From contig NZ_CP070974.1 of NCBI RefSeq assembly GCF_017086405.1, positions 124,001-188,000 on the forward strand: a stretch of 64,000 nucleotides of DNA. Reading direction: 5' to 3'. The notes beneath the pieces were generated by a model. It was not told the DNA's origin. It did no database searches and saw only the letters and a list, made by a program, of their open reading frames with translations. Positions 26,581 through 35,145 of the stretch are shown piece after piece. How positions within the stretch are numbered: the stretch's first letter is position 1; each line of letters starts with the position of its first letter. The position numbers were made by a program, and so were the translations under genes. This DNA comes from Mycobacterium gordonae (GTDB lineage: Bacteria; Actinomycetota; Actinomycetes; Mycobacteriales; Mycobacteriaceae).

Positions 26581-27588
26581 ACAGTCCTCGGGCAGACGCA
26601 CCGCGGCCAGCACCGAGTCGATGACCGTGTGGGCGGTGATGCCGGCACTGGCAGCTTCAAAGCCCAGGACCAGTCGGTGCGCCAACACCCGGTGTGCGAC
26701 ATGGGCGATGTCTTCGGGTCGCACGTGTTTACGGCCACGCAGCAGCGCCAGCGCGCGCGCGGCGTGGCACAGCGCCAAACTGGCCCGCGGGGAGGCGCCG
26801 TATTCGATGACCGCGGCCAGCGGCGGTGGCAGGTATTGCCCTGGGGTGCGGGTGACCGCGACCAGTTGGCTGGCGTAGCTCATCAGCGCCGGGTCCAAAT
26901 GGGTGCTGGCGGTCACGGTCTGCAGCCGGCGCACTACCTCGAGCCCGATCACCGCCGGGGTTGGGCGGTCTTTGCGGTAGACGCCGTTGTCGCGGCGCAT
27001 CATGACTTCGACCTCTTCGGCCACGCTCGGGTACCGCAGAACGTCTTTGAGCATGAACCGGTCGGCCTGGGATTCTGAGAGCGGATAGGTGCCCTCTTGA
27101 TCGACCGGGTTCTGGGTGGCGATCACCATGAACGGCTCCGGGATCGGATACAGCGTGCCCGCGATCGTGGTCTGCCGTTCTTCCATCGCCTCCAGCATCG
27201 CGCTCTGGGTTTTGGCGCTAGAGCGGTTGATCTCATCGAGCAGCACGATGTTGGCGTGCACTGGACCTAGGCGTGTGACAAAGGAATTGGTGGCCGAGTC
27301 GAAGATCTGGGTGCCGATGATGTCGCTGGGCAGCAGATCCGGGGTGCACTGGATGCGGGCGAAGCGGCCCTCGATCGACTCGGCGATCACCCGCGCCGCG
27401 GTCGTCTTGGCCAGCCCGGGCACACCTTCCAGTAGCACATGCCCGCCGGCCAGCAGCCCGATGAGCAGCGTTTCCCGCAGCGTGCTCTGGCCGACCACTT
27501 TGGCCGAAAACGCCGCCACCAACGCGGCAATGCTCATCTGAGCCCCCTCAATTTCGTGAGGGGACACACACGTGTTGTCCACGGTCAT
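26452..27588 (-). CDS. MoxR-family AAA+ ATPase (378 aa, altered C-terminus)
   Basis: MoxR chaperone-like ATPase. Walker A GVPGLAKT near residue 55, Walker B IVLLDEINR, sensor ATQNP, and the MoxR C-terminal lid with RASLALCHAARALALLRGR. The ATG at 27588 has AAGGAGA 8 bases upstream. Family members usually end soon after VLAAV; here about 45 extra residues follow, rich in Pro and Arg, reading through the remnant at 26417-26580. The DUF58 gene that usually follows moxR is absent. Confidence 0.88.
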   Translation of the reverse strand: MTVDNTCVSPHEIEGAQMSIAALVAAFSAKVVGQSTLRETLLIGLLAGGHVLLEGVPGLAKTTAARVIAESIEGRFARIQCTPDLLPSDIIGTQIFDSATNSFVTRLGPVHANIVLLDEINRSSAKTQSAMLEAMEERQTTIAGTLYPIPEPFMVIATQNPVDQEGTYPLSESQADRFMLKDVLRYPSVAEEVEVMMRRDNGVYRKDRPTPAVIGLEVVRRLQTVTASTHLDPALMSYASQLVAVTRTPGQYLPPPLAAVIEYGASPRASLALCHAARALALLRGRKHVRPEDIAHVAHRVLAHRLVLGFEAASAGITAHTVIDSVLAAVRLPEDCHGSAPARRQAAFPRPHPWVARRRPVCAASPAKPGESRTPGKT

Positions 27589-27608
27589 GACCGGGTCTCC
27601 TTGCCGGG

Positions 27609-28787
27609 TTAGTCGAAGGTCAACGCGGGCGGTGTTTTCGCCATATCCGCGGAGCCGTAGAGGAATTGGCTGGCGGTGGCCGTTTCGGTGCCACCCTTGC
27701 GGGTGGCGGCGGTGATCGGCACCGTCACCTTGCCCGAGAAGTGCACCGACAGCTGGTAGGGACTGAAGCGGGAGAAATCCATGGCGCTGGTGTCGGGCGG
27801 GCCCCAGCTGACCGTGCCATCGACCAGAGTGCGGGTATCGTAGGAATCCAGTTTCATCGGACACCCCGGCGGCGCCAGCAGATTCGAGTGCTCGCAGGCG
27901 GCCATCGCGGCGTTGAACGAATCGGCGACTGCCGCCTTTCCTGTGTCAGACAGGGCGATCTCCGGGCTCATCCACGCCCCCCCGCTCAGCGAGAGCTGAT
28001 CAAGTAGAAGCGGTTTGGCGCTGACCGCCAGATACGGGTTGGTGGAGCCGATGTCGATCCAGCCGGGGAACACATACACCGTCGCGTCGGCCACCGGCTT
28101 GCCGAAGAACGTGATTGTCTTGGCGGCGGCGTTGCCTGAGGTGGAAAAGTGTTGACCGTCGAGCTTGATCGCGGCCGCATCCAGCTTCCAGCCGCCGTGG
28201 TCCTTCTTCACATACAGGGTGGTGTCGGAGTTCTTGTCGCCGAAGTTGGCGACCACGTGCACCCGGCCCATCCCCAGTCCACCGGAGTCGTCGCTGAGGA
28301 TCCGGATATTCGAGATCGGCCACTGGGTGATCTGCTTTCTCAGGACCTCGTTGGTCAGGAACTGTTTACTGGCCGGCTGATCCACCCCGTAGGACAACGC
28401 CGCCTCGGCATCACCACGCGCCAGCGCCGCCAGATATCCCTTGACCGCATCCCCGGCAGTGGCGGCCCCACCATTACCGGATCCTCCCCCCGCCAGAGTA
28501 AGGAACAGCACGACCGCCACCGTCACCACGACCACAGCCCCCACCGCCAGGGTGACCCACAATGCCTTGCGCCGTTTGGGATCCGGTGGCCCCACCAGTG
28601 CGCCCGGGCTCGGGGAGTACAGCGGCCCAAGCGGCTGCAGGCCCGCCGTATCCGGCCCGGTGGCATGCGGGCCCACCGGATGCGCTGCCCAGGTGTGCCG
28701 TCCCCCGGGCGGTTTCACCGGTGCGTGCGGATTCAGCCCCGCCCCCGGCAGCTGCGGGCCGCCCGGCGGTGGTGTCCAATTGTTCAC
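27609..28787 (-). CDS. Membrane-anchored protein with Pro/Gly-rich cytoplasmic N-terminus (392 aa)
   Basis: Residues 1-72 are Pro/Gly-rich. A single membrane span follows near residues 75-98 (LWVTLAVGAVVVVTVAVVLF). The outside part begins with a DUF4878-like stretch (DAVKGYLAALARGDAEAALS), then a longer beta-rich domain with two Cys (ACEH, PPGC). A GTG start at 28787 follows GGAGATC. Lies in the same operon as the MoxR gene (20 bp apart) and the two lipoproteins. Confidence 0.8.
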   Translation of the reverse strand: MNNWTPPPGGPQLPGAGLNPHAPVKPPGGRHTWAAHPVGPHATGPDTAGLQPLGPLYSPSPGALVGPPDPKRRKALWVTLAVGAVVVVTVAVVLFLTLAGGGSGNGGAATAGDAVKGYLAALARGDAEAALSYGVDQPASKQFLTNEVLRKQITQWPISNIRILSDDSGGLGMGRVHVVANFGDKNSDTTLYVKKDHGGWKLDAAAIKLDGQHFSTSGNAAAKTITFFGKPVADATVYVFPGWIDIGSTNPYLAVSAKPLLLDQLSLSGGAWMSPEIALSDTGKAAVADSFNAAMAACEHSNLLAPPGCPMKLDSYDTRTLVDGTVSWGPPDTSAMDFSRFSPYQLSVHFSGKVTVPITAATRKGGTETATASQFLYGSADMAKTPPALTFD

Positions 28788-28812
28788 GACACGATCTCCA
28801 TTTCTCTGTCTG

Positions 28813-29544
28813 TCAGTGCGGCATGTTCTCGGCGATCGCCGTCACGATCGCGACCGGTTGCGCGGCAGTGACTTTCGGGCCGAAGATGTACACGTCGATC
28901 ACGACATTGGCGCGCGAGGCGATCGCGTGCGCGCACACCTTGCCCTGCCCGCCCTCCAGCACGTTGACTACCGTGGCGACATCACCGGTGGCTGAAGGGA
29001 AACCCAGCGTGTAGAACAGGGTCACCGGGTCCGGGGGCGGCTCAGTGGTCGACAGGTGGACATCGGCGCACCGCTGCCAGGCCATCGAGGTGCGCACCAC
29101 AAACCGCGTCGCGACGTCGGCGCTGGGAAAGGCCACCACCGCCTCATCGATGTCGTGGGTAGGGTGCGGGCCAGGCTCGTGCAATGTGCGCCCGGCCACC
29201 GCGGTGTACCCACTGCCCGCATAGCTGGTGTACATCGTGTTGTACAGCGACGACGCACACGAAGGATCGGAGAACGACTCCCCCTGAGGCTGCGTAATCA
29301 CCGAGTAGCGCCGCGAGATCACGAAGCCCTCGGCGGCCCGCGCACCGCCTCCCACGATCTCGCCGATCTGGTTCTCCGACAACAATAAACGGTCCACACC
29401 GTCCGCGGCCACCACCGGTGCACCCGCGTCCCGGGCACGCTGGGGACGGGCCGCCCCCGACACGATGGTCGAACACCCGCTGCCCACCGCGACACACACC
29501 ACCCCCACCGCGCACGCGCGCAGCATCGCCATGACCCACCGCAT
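28813..29544 (-). CDS. PknH-sensor-like lipoprotein (243 aa)
   Basis: Lipobox AVGSGCST with the lipid Cys near residue 24, then a domain with the PknH_C-like order: LLLSENQIGEIVG, the Cys in DPSCASSLY, QRCADVHL and KVCAHAIASRANVVIDVYIF. Such domains form the outside sensor of PknH and the LppH-type lipoproteins and are held by two disulfides; four Cys are visible. It begins directly after the stop of its paralogue at 29545. Confidence 0.82.
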   Translation of the reverse strand: MRWVMAMLRACAVGVVCVAVGSGCSTIVSGAARPQRARDAGAPVVAADGVDRLLLSENQIGEIVGGGARAAEGFVISRRYSVITQPQGESFSDPSCASSLYNTMYTSYAGSGYTAVAGRTLHEPGPHPTHDIDEAVVAFPSADVATRFVVRTSMAWQRCADVHLSTTEPPPDPVTLFYTLGFPSATGDVATVVNVLEGGQGKVCAHAIASRANVVIDVYIFGPKVTAAQPVAIVTAIAENMPH

Positions 29545-30240
29545 CTAGGACACCGGCACTTTCGCCACGACCGCCCGCGTCACCGACTCCGCCTGCCCGC
29601 TCAGCCGCTCCCCGCACACCTGCACATCGACGATGACGTTGTTGCGCGCACTCAGCGCGTGCTCGCACATCCAGGTCGGTTCGTCGGCCTCGGTGGAGGT
29701 TTGGGTCAGGATGCCGTCATGATCCCCGGCCGACCCGACGTTAAACAGTTGATCCGCTGATGCCGGCTCATCCAGGTAACGCATTGCGATGCGGCGCCCG
29801 TCGCACGTGCGCCAGGCGGCCACCTGCCGGGAATAGAACGCCGTGGCGTCCACCGCGAACGGGAACACCACAATGCCCTGCCACACCCGGTGCTCCTTGT
29901 CGGGGGTTGCGACGAACTGCGTGCGCATCGCCACCCAGCCCAAGCCGGTGTACATCGGAACCCACGCCACATTCCAGGTTTCTGCGCAGTCATCGGAGGC
30001 AGTGGCGCCGCTATATCCGTATGACAGCGACTGCTTCGCACTCATCCCCTGCACCCCCAACACCGCGTCCAGCTGCTCTGGGGAGGGCAACAACCCCGCC
30101 ATCGCCTCCACGGCTACCGGCAGAGCGACATGCCCCAAATCAGCGGCGGCAAGAGCGGTTCCGCCCACGCGGGTGGTGCACCCCGCGCTCAAGATCGCCA
30201 CGCCGAGGACGCCGATTGCCGCGCCGGCCCGGGTCAGCAT
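29545..30240 (-). CDS. PknH-sensor-like lipoprotein (231 aa)
   Basis: Lipobox LSAGCTT with the Cys near residue 21. The domain matches the neighbour: LLPSPEQLDAVLG, Cys in SDDCAETWN, WRTCDGRRI and WMCEHALSARNNVIVDVQVC. Four Cys are in PknH_C-type positions. It is the first gene of an apparent operon running 30240 to 26452; the lipoproteins may present a surface signal to the membrane protein, with MoxR acting inside. That working order is inference. Confidence 0.82.
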   Translation of the reverse strand: MLTRAGAAIGVLGVAILSAGCTTRVGGTALAAADLGHVALPVAVEAMAGLLPSPEQLDAVLGVQGMSAKQSLSYGYSGATASDDCAETWNVAWVPMYTGLGWVAMRTQFVATPDKEHRVWQGIVVFPFAVDATAFYSRQVAAWRTCDGRRIAMRYLDEPASADQLFNVGSAGDHDGILTQTSTEADEPTWMCEHALSARNNVIVDVQVCGERLSGQAESVTRAVVAKVPVS

Positions 30241-30426
30241 GGCAAGCCCCGACGCAACAGAAGGATCCTCGTACGCGATGACACGGCGGGCCTGGCCTCC
30301 GCGCAGATCTCACGGCAGACGCTTACGGCAATGACCGCGAGGTCGGCGCAGGCATCTACCCAGCTCGGCAGGCGGCCTGTCAGGTCCTGCATTAAGGCGC
30401 AATCCATCGTCGGCGTCATCCGCTTA

Positions 30427-32277
30427 TCAAGCGAGGGCGAGCGCCAGCGAGCCGAAACCGAGCAGGCTTTCGCCGCGCAGGTAGGTTCCGATGTTGCCGT
30501 CGCCGACGTTGGACCAACCGAAGTTGCGATTACCGACGTTGCTGAACCCAAAGTTGTTGCCGCCGTAGTTGTTGGAGCCGACGTTAAAGCTGCCGATGTT
30601 GCCGGCTCCGAGGTTGAAGTTGCCGAAGTTGGCGTTGCCGAACACATTTACGCTGCCGCGGTTGTAGCTGCCGAAGTTGAAACTGCCGGTGTTGCCGTCC
30701 CCGAAGTTCAGGACGCCGTTGTTGCCGTTGCCGAAGTTGAAGAATCCTTGATTGTTGTTGCCGAAGTTCAACAGGCCCAGATTGCCTGTCCCGCCGTCGA
30801 GGAAATTCAATCCGGCGGCGTTGAGCAGAGATGCTTGTGCCTGTACGGCAAGCTGATGAATCTGTTGGGCGACACTGGCGTTGAAGCTGTTCATCGAGTC
30901 GGTCAGCGCCCTCTGGATCGAGGGTCCGATCGAGTTGATGTCCTGAACGACCCCCACCGAGCCGTCGACGCCACCTCGTGCGATGTCGATTATGGTGCCG
31001 TTGGAGCCGCCAGCGTATCCGTTGGCTCCGGGTGCGCCCGGCGCGCCGGGTTGGCTCAACAACCCTCCCGGGCCACCCTGCCCACCGAGCCCGGGCGTGC
31101 CGGGTTGCCCACCGTTACCGCCAAAACCGCCGAATCCGGCCGCGCCGCCGGTACCTCCATTACCCGCGGCGCCGCCCATACCCCCATTGCCGCCGGGACC
31201 GAACAGGCTGCCGTGGCCTCCTGCACCACCGAGCCCGCCCGCGCCGCCGGTAACGCCCATGCCGCCCGAGCCCCCGATCGAGTAGCCGGCGCCTCCGTGG
31301 CCTCCGGTGCCTCCGGCCCCTCCGGCGCCTCCGCTGCCGCCGGCGCCGAACAGCATCCCCGCGTCTCCGCCAAGGCCGCCGCCGCCGCCGTTGCCGGCTG
31401 CTCCACCGTTGCCGCCCCCGCCGCCAACGAACTGCAGGGTGCCGCCGCTGCCGCCGTTGCCGCCAGCCCCGCCGGCCCCGCCGGCCCCGCCGCTTCCGCC
31501 CAATATGCCGCCGTGTCCACCGGTGCCTCCTGCGCCACCGAGTCCGCCGGCGCCGCCGGAGAAGTACAACGAGTTTGTCCCGGCCGCACCGGCACCCCCC
31601 GCTCCGCCGGCCCCACCGTCACCGAAAAGTCCAGCTGCACCACCGGCGCCGCCCACACCGCCGACCGTTGCGGGGCTAGCAGCGATGCCGCCCGTGCCGC
31701 CGACACCACCGGTGCCGTACAGAAGCCCGCCAGTACCGCCCGCTCCCCCGGCGCTGCCGACGGCTCCAGTGCCACCGGCACCACCGTTGCCGAAGAGACC
31801 GGCTGCACCCCCAGCGCCGCCTGCGCCGTTGTAGCCGTTGCCCCCGTTGCCCCACAACAGGCCTCCGGCCCCGCCATTTGGGTTGGCCGCGGAGCCGGCA
31901 ACTCCGTCACCGATCAACGGCCGACCCAACAGCGCGTTCGTCGGCGCATTGATCGCCCCCAACACCTCACGCTCCACGCTTTGCAGCGGATTGACGTTGA
32001 CTGCCTCAGCCGAGGCATACGACGCGGCCCCGGCCGTCATCAACTGAACGAACTGACCGTGAAACGCCGACATTTGCGCGCTCACCGCCTGATAAGCGAT
32101 GCCATGGGAGCTGAACAGCGCCGCAATGGCCGCCGATACCTCGTCGGCCCCCGCTGCCAACACGGTGGTGGTCGGCGCGACCGCGGCCGCGCCAGCCTCC
32201 TCCAGCGCAGAACCGATCCCGGCCAGGTCTTTTGCCGCGGACGCGATCAACTCAGGTGCGATAGTGACGAATGACAA
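30427..32277 (-). CDS. PE_PGRS protein with MPTR-like C-terminal repeats (616 aa)
   Basis: The PE domain is residues 1-95 (SFVTIAPE start; YASAE, the YxxxE type VII secretion signal, near residue 87). GGAGG-type PGRS repeats run from about 140 to 425. After a ~60-residue linker, residues ~500-600 carry NxGxxNxG repeats (NFGNGNNGVLNFGDGN), which are typical of the PPE-MPTR subgroup rather than PE_PGRS. Start codon TTG at 32277. The product is probably exported by an ESX-5-like system and surface-exposed. It supports a slow-growing mycobacterial origin. Confidence 0.9.
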   Translation of the reverse strand: MSFVTIAPELIASAAKDLAGIGSALEEAGAAAVAPTTTVLAAGADEVSAAIAALFSSHGIAYQAVSAQMSAFHGQFVQLMTAGAASYASAEAVNVNPLQSVEREVLGAINAPTNALLGRPLIGDGVAGSAANPNGGAGGLLWGNGGNGYNGAGGAGGAAGLFGNGGAGGTGAVGSAGGAGGTGGLLYGTGGVGGTGGIAASPATVGGVGGAGGAAGLFGDGGAGGAGGAGAAGTNSLYFSGGAGGLGGAGGTGGHGGILGGSGGAGGAGGAGGNGGSGGTLQFVGGGGGNGGAAGNGGGGGLGGDAGMLFGAGGSGGAGGAGGTGGHGGAGYSIGGSGGMGVTGGAGGLGGAGGHGSLFGPGGNGGMGGAAGNGGTGGAAGFGGFGGNGGQPGTPGLGGQGGPGGLLSQPGAPGAPGANGYAGGSNGTIIDIARGGVDGSVGVVQDINSIGPSIQRALTDSMNSFNASVAQQIHQLAVQAQASLLNAAGLNFLDGGTGNLGLLNFGNNNQGFFNFGNGNNGVLNFGDGNTGSFNFGSYNRGSVNVFGNANFGNFNLGAGNIGSFNVGSNNYGGNNFGFSNVGNRNFGWSNVGDGNIGTYLRGESLLGFGSLALALA

Positions 32278-32802
32278 TTTCAGAATCCCGTCCTTCGTGA
32301 AAATTGCTTCTGTTCAACAGGAGTCGGCGCAGCCGCGCCATCCCCGTCGGGGCCGCCGCGGCGGCAACACCGGACATTCGCCACTGCTACCCGTCCTTGC
32401 TCATGGCGCGGTTAACCGCCGCCTCCCAAGGTGCGCAACCGCCCGCACCCTTACGTCGTGCGCTGGCAGAGCGTGTCGGCCCGCCCTGCCCGTAGCACCC
32501 GCTTCTGTTCCTTGGCGCTCCGCGGCTCAACCGCGGCGCAAACATAAAAGCATCAGATGCACTAACGCACAGGATACATTACTGCATCAGTGCCTGGCTA
32601 GATGCGTGCCTCGCAAGCTGCATCGCACGCTGTGGGCTGCGGGCTAAGAGGTCGCCGGGCCCGGACCCCCCCGACGCGAGAGGCGCCCGGTTTCTCAACA
32701 AAATTTGCCGGCAACTTTTTCACGTCGGCTGTCGAATAGCGGCTGTACGGGCCATACCGTTGCCATACCACCACATCCAACTGGCTGCGAAGGAAAATTG
32801 CG
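32278..32802. other. Stretch without a supported gene
   Basis: Upstream region of the PE_PGRS gene (minus) and of the small operon at 32803 (plus). I saw no domain on either strand; an AT-richer part around 32535-32580 may hold promoters. Confidence 0.4.
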
Positions 32803-33177
32803 GTGTCCGACCCCACCGATCACATCCAAACTCTCGAAGGAGCAATAGTGTTGGCGTGCGCGATGCTTAATTCTCCTGCCGCGCAGCACCATGCCGGCCC
32901 TTCGCGCGATATGGATGTGTGGAAGGCGGTGAGCGAGCCGGTGCTGGCCGCACTGCTCTACACCGCATCCCCATGCCAACGCGGCGGCGGAATGACCTGG
33001 GTCAACAGCGCTGTCTCCGTGCTGGCAGCAGACATCGGTGATCCCGGTGATGTGGTTGGGATGAGCCACCCGCTGGGGCGCCGTTTCATGGGAAGCCTCG
33101 CATCGATGAATGGACCGCAACGGGACTCCGTCTTGCTCACCATCCGCGATGCAGTGCTGCCGTGGATGGCCGCATGA
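32803..33177 (+). CDS. Hypothetical plasmid-type protein (124 aa)
   Basis: A mostly helical soluble protein; GTG start. The segment ALLYTASPCQRGGGMTWVNS, then SHPLGRRFMGSLASM, suggests a conserved fold that I recall from actinobacterial plasmids, without a function. Its stop overlaps the next ATG (ATGA at 33174), so it is coupled to the winged-helix gene. Confidence 0.65.
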   Translation: MSDPTDHIQTLEGAIVLACAMLNSPAAQHHAGPSRDMDVWKAVSEPVLAALLYTASPCQRGGGMTWVNSAVSVLAADIGDPGDVVGMSHPLGRRFMGSLASMNGPQRDSVLLTIRDAVLPWMAA

Positions 33178-33572
33178 CAAGCCACTGCGCGGCGCTCGCC
33201 AACCTCAGTGCGCGCGAATGGGCCATCAGCGCCGGTGAACTCTCACCGACCGAGAGGTTGCTGCTGATCCTGTTGTCGGACAAAGTCGATCGCAACTTCA
33301 CCTGCGAGCCCACCCTGCGCACGCTGGCGGCCGAATCGGGTGCGGGCCGAAGCACCGTCTTGCGCAGGCTCAGGGAGCTCGAACAGCGCGGCCTGATCCG
33401 CCGCGAACCGCAGTTTGATGAGGACGGCGCCAGGCTCCCCACCCGCTATTTCCTCAACCACCCGCTCGCGCCGGTTCGCTGCGGTGTATGCGGAGCACCG
33501 CGCCAGTCGACACCGTGCTCGCGCGCCGCACACCGAAAGCCGCCTCGCTCTCTCCGCCCCAGCTTCCCCTAG
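33174..33572 (+). CDS. Winged helix-turn-helix protein (132 aa)
   Basis: Residues 20-85 form an HTH_36-type domain: LSPTERLLLILLSDKVD, LRTLAAESGAGRSTVLRRLR (recognition helix) and LEQRGLIRREP (wing). This type is common in plasmid and phage replication or control proteins. The C-terminus has VRCGVCGAP and a basic tail. Likely regulates its own operon or binds a plasmid site; inferred from the fold only. Confidence 0.75.
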   Translation: MTSHCAALANLSAREWAISAGELSPTERLLLILLSDKVDRNFTCEPTLRTLAAESGAGRSTVLRRLRELEQRGLIRREPQFDEDGARLPTRYFLNHPLAPVRCGVCGAPRQSTPCSRAAHRKPPRSLRPSFP

Positions 33573-34201
33573 CAGTAACTAGCGACCGCAGGTTTGGGAT
33601 GTGCGACCGTGCACCTCCTGAACCTTCCCCGCCGAGCTCAATCAGCACCAGCTGCGTCTGGGCCGGCGCGCCGCTCGTCTAGTGATCCGGCCCGCATCTG
33701 CCGTCCAAACTCTGCAACGTACACGACACCTCCAGCAGCGGTGAGTAATTCGTGTGCTCACAGCTTGCTGGCGGAGTGCATGTATTCCACATGTGCGCTA
33801 TTCCTATGCCTCGTTGTGCCGCTGGACCCGTGCAGCACACCGGAGCATCGGACATTCCCCCGCCTCACCCGACTCACGCCCGACGGCACACTCGTGATCG
33901 GACGCTGTGGACCGCGCGGGGAGCGCCGATGCGATCTGCTCGATGATCGACACCGCACGGCGGGGCTCCGGCGGGCCGGCCGGTCAGCAGGGTCTGCACA
34001 TCGCGGACGTTGATTGACCGTAATCGCCACATGCAGCCGCCGCTGGATTTCCCCGAAGTCCAAGACGTACACGACATGAGGTTCGTCGAGGCCGTTGCAA
34101 CAGAAACTCCGGCTGGTGAATATGTTCGCGTTACTCCGTTTCTGGGGCGCGAGACGATTATTTGCGTTACGTCGTGGGGGCCTTGTGGTAGGAGACTGAG
34201 C
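33573..34201. other. Stretch without a supported gene
   Basis: Several overlapping frames are open on both strands, but none shows a domain or a start with a ribosome site. The last 15 bases (GTAGGAG) form the ribosome site of the disrupted gene at 34202. Confidence 0.45.
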
Positions 34202-34368
34202 ATGATCAATGTGACGGCAGCATGGTTGGGCGACGGTTGTCAATGGACAGCTGAAACTGCCCGTGGGTGGACATGAGAACTGCCCGTAGGTGGCCAGTAA
34301 GAACTGCCCAGTGGCGGACACGAATCTGCCCATGAGGGTGTGTCCGCCGCCGGTGGTTGTGGCCGTTG

Positions 34369-35145
34369 TTAGCTCAAGGGTTTGACTCCCTTCCCGTGCA
34401 GGGCTTGGGCCAGCCGCACGGAGTCTCCGCTGGTCTGGCACAGGTGCGCGTGATGCAGCAGCCGGTCCACGGTGGCTGTCGCCAACGTCTTGGGCATCAG
34501 CTCATCGAAGCCACTGGGGTGCAGGTTTGATGAGATCGCCACCGAGCGCCGTTCATAGGCGGCTTCGACGATGCGGTAGAGCCCTTCAGCGGCATCGGCG
34601 CCGACTGGCAACAGTCCAACGTCGTCAATCACCACGAGCTCGGCACGTACGATCTTGGCCACGGCCTTGCCCAACGAATCGTCAGCGCGGTGCGCCCGAA
34701 CTAGGATCCCGATCTGCTCGAGGGTGAACCACGCCACCGGCATCCCGGCCTCGATGACCTTCTGCCCCAACGCTTCGAGGAAGAATGTCTTGCCGGTGCC
34801 AGCGGGCCCGCAGACCACCAGGTTCTCCCTACGACGCACCCACTCCAGGGTCTGCAGCGCCTGTTGGGTCGGTAACGGGATCGACGACGCATTCGGGTCC
34901 CACACGTCAAATGTCTTTCCGGTCGGGAAGCCGGCGGCTTTGCGGCGGGCGGCCAGCATGGATCGGGCCCGGCCGGCGGCTTCCTCGGTCAGCAGCGCTT
35001 TGATGACCTCGGTGGGGTCCCAGCGTTGAGCTCGGGCGGTGGCCAGCACGTCGGCGGCGATCGCGCGGGCGTGCGGCAACCGCAGCCCACGCATCAGCGC
35101 TTCGACGTCGGCGGGTAGCGGCTTGGTGGTCGTGGTGGTGGTCAC
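34369..35145 (-). CDS. istB: IstB helper ATPase (258 aa)
   Basis: AAA+ ATPase that activates the IstA transposase. Walker A GPAGTGKT near residue 114, Walker B LVVIDDVGLL, sensor-like SSNLHPSGFD and the C-terminal VDRLLHHAHL. GTG start overlapping the istA stop. Full length for the family. Confidence 0.93.
   Translation of the reverse strand: MTTTTTTKPLPADVEALMRGLRLPHARAIAADVLATARAQRWDPTEVIKALLTEEAAGRARSMLAARRKAAGFPTGKTFDVWDPNASSIPLPTQQALQTLEWVRRRENLVVCGPAGTGKTFFLEALGQKVIEAGMPVAWFTLEQIGILVRAHRADDSLGKAVAKIVRAELVVIDDVGLLPVGADAAEGLYRIVEAAYERRSVAISSNLHPSGFDELMPKTLATATVDRLLHHAHLCQTSGDSVRLAQALHGKGVKPLS

Noticed and set aside
30978..32047. Long proline-rich and glycine-poor frames on the plus strand through this stretch
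   Set aside because: They are antisense reflections of the PGRS repeats (GGxGG codons read backwards as PPAPP); the minus-strand PE start and repeat logic explain the region.
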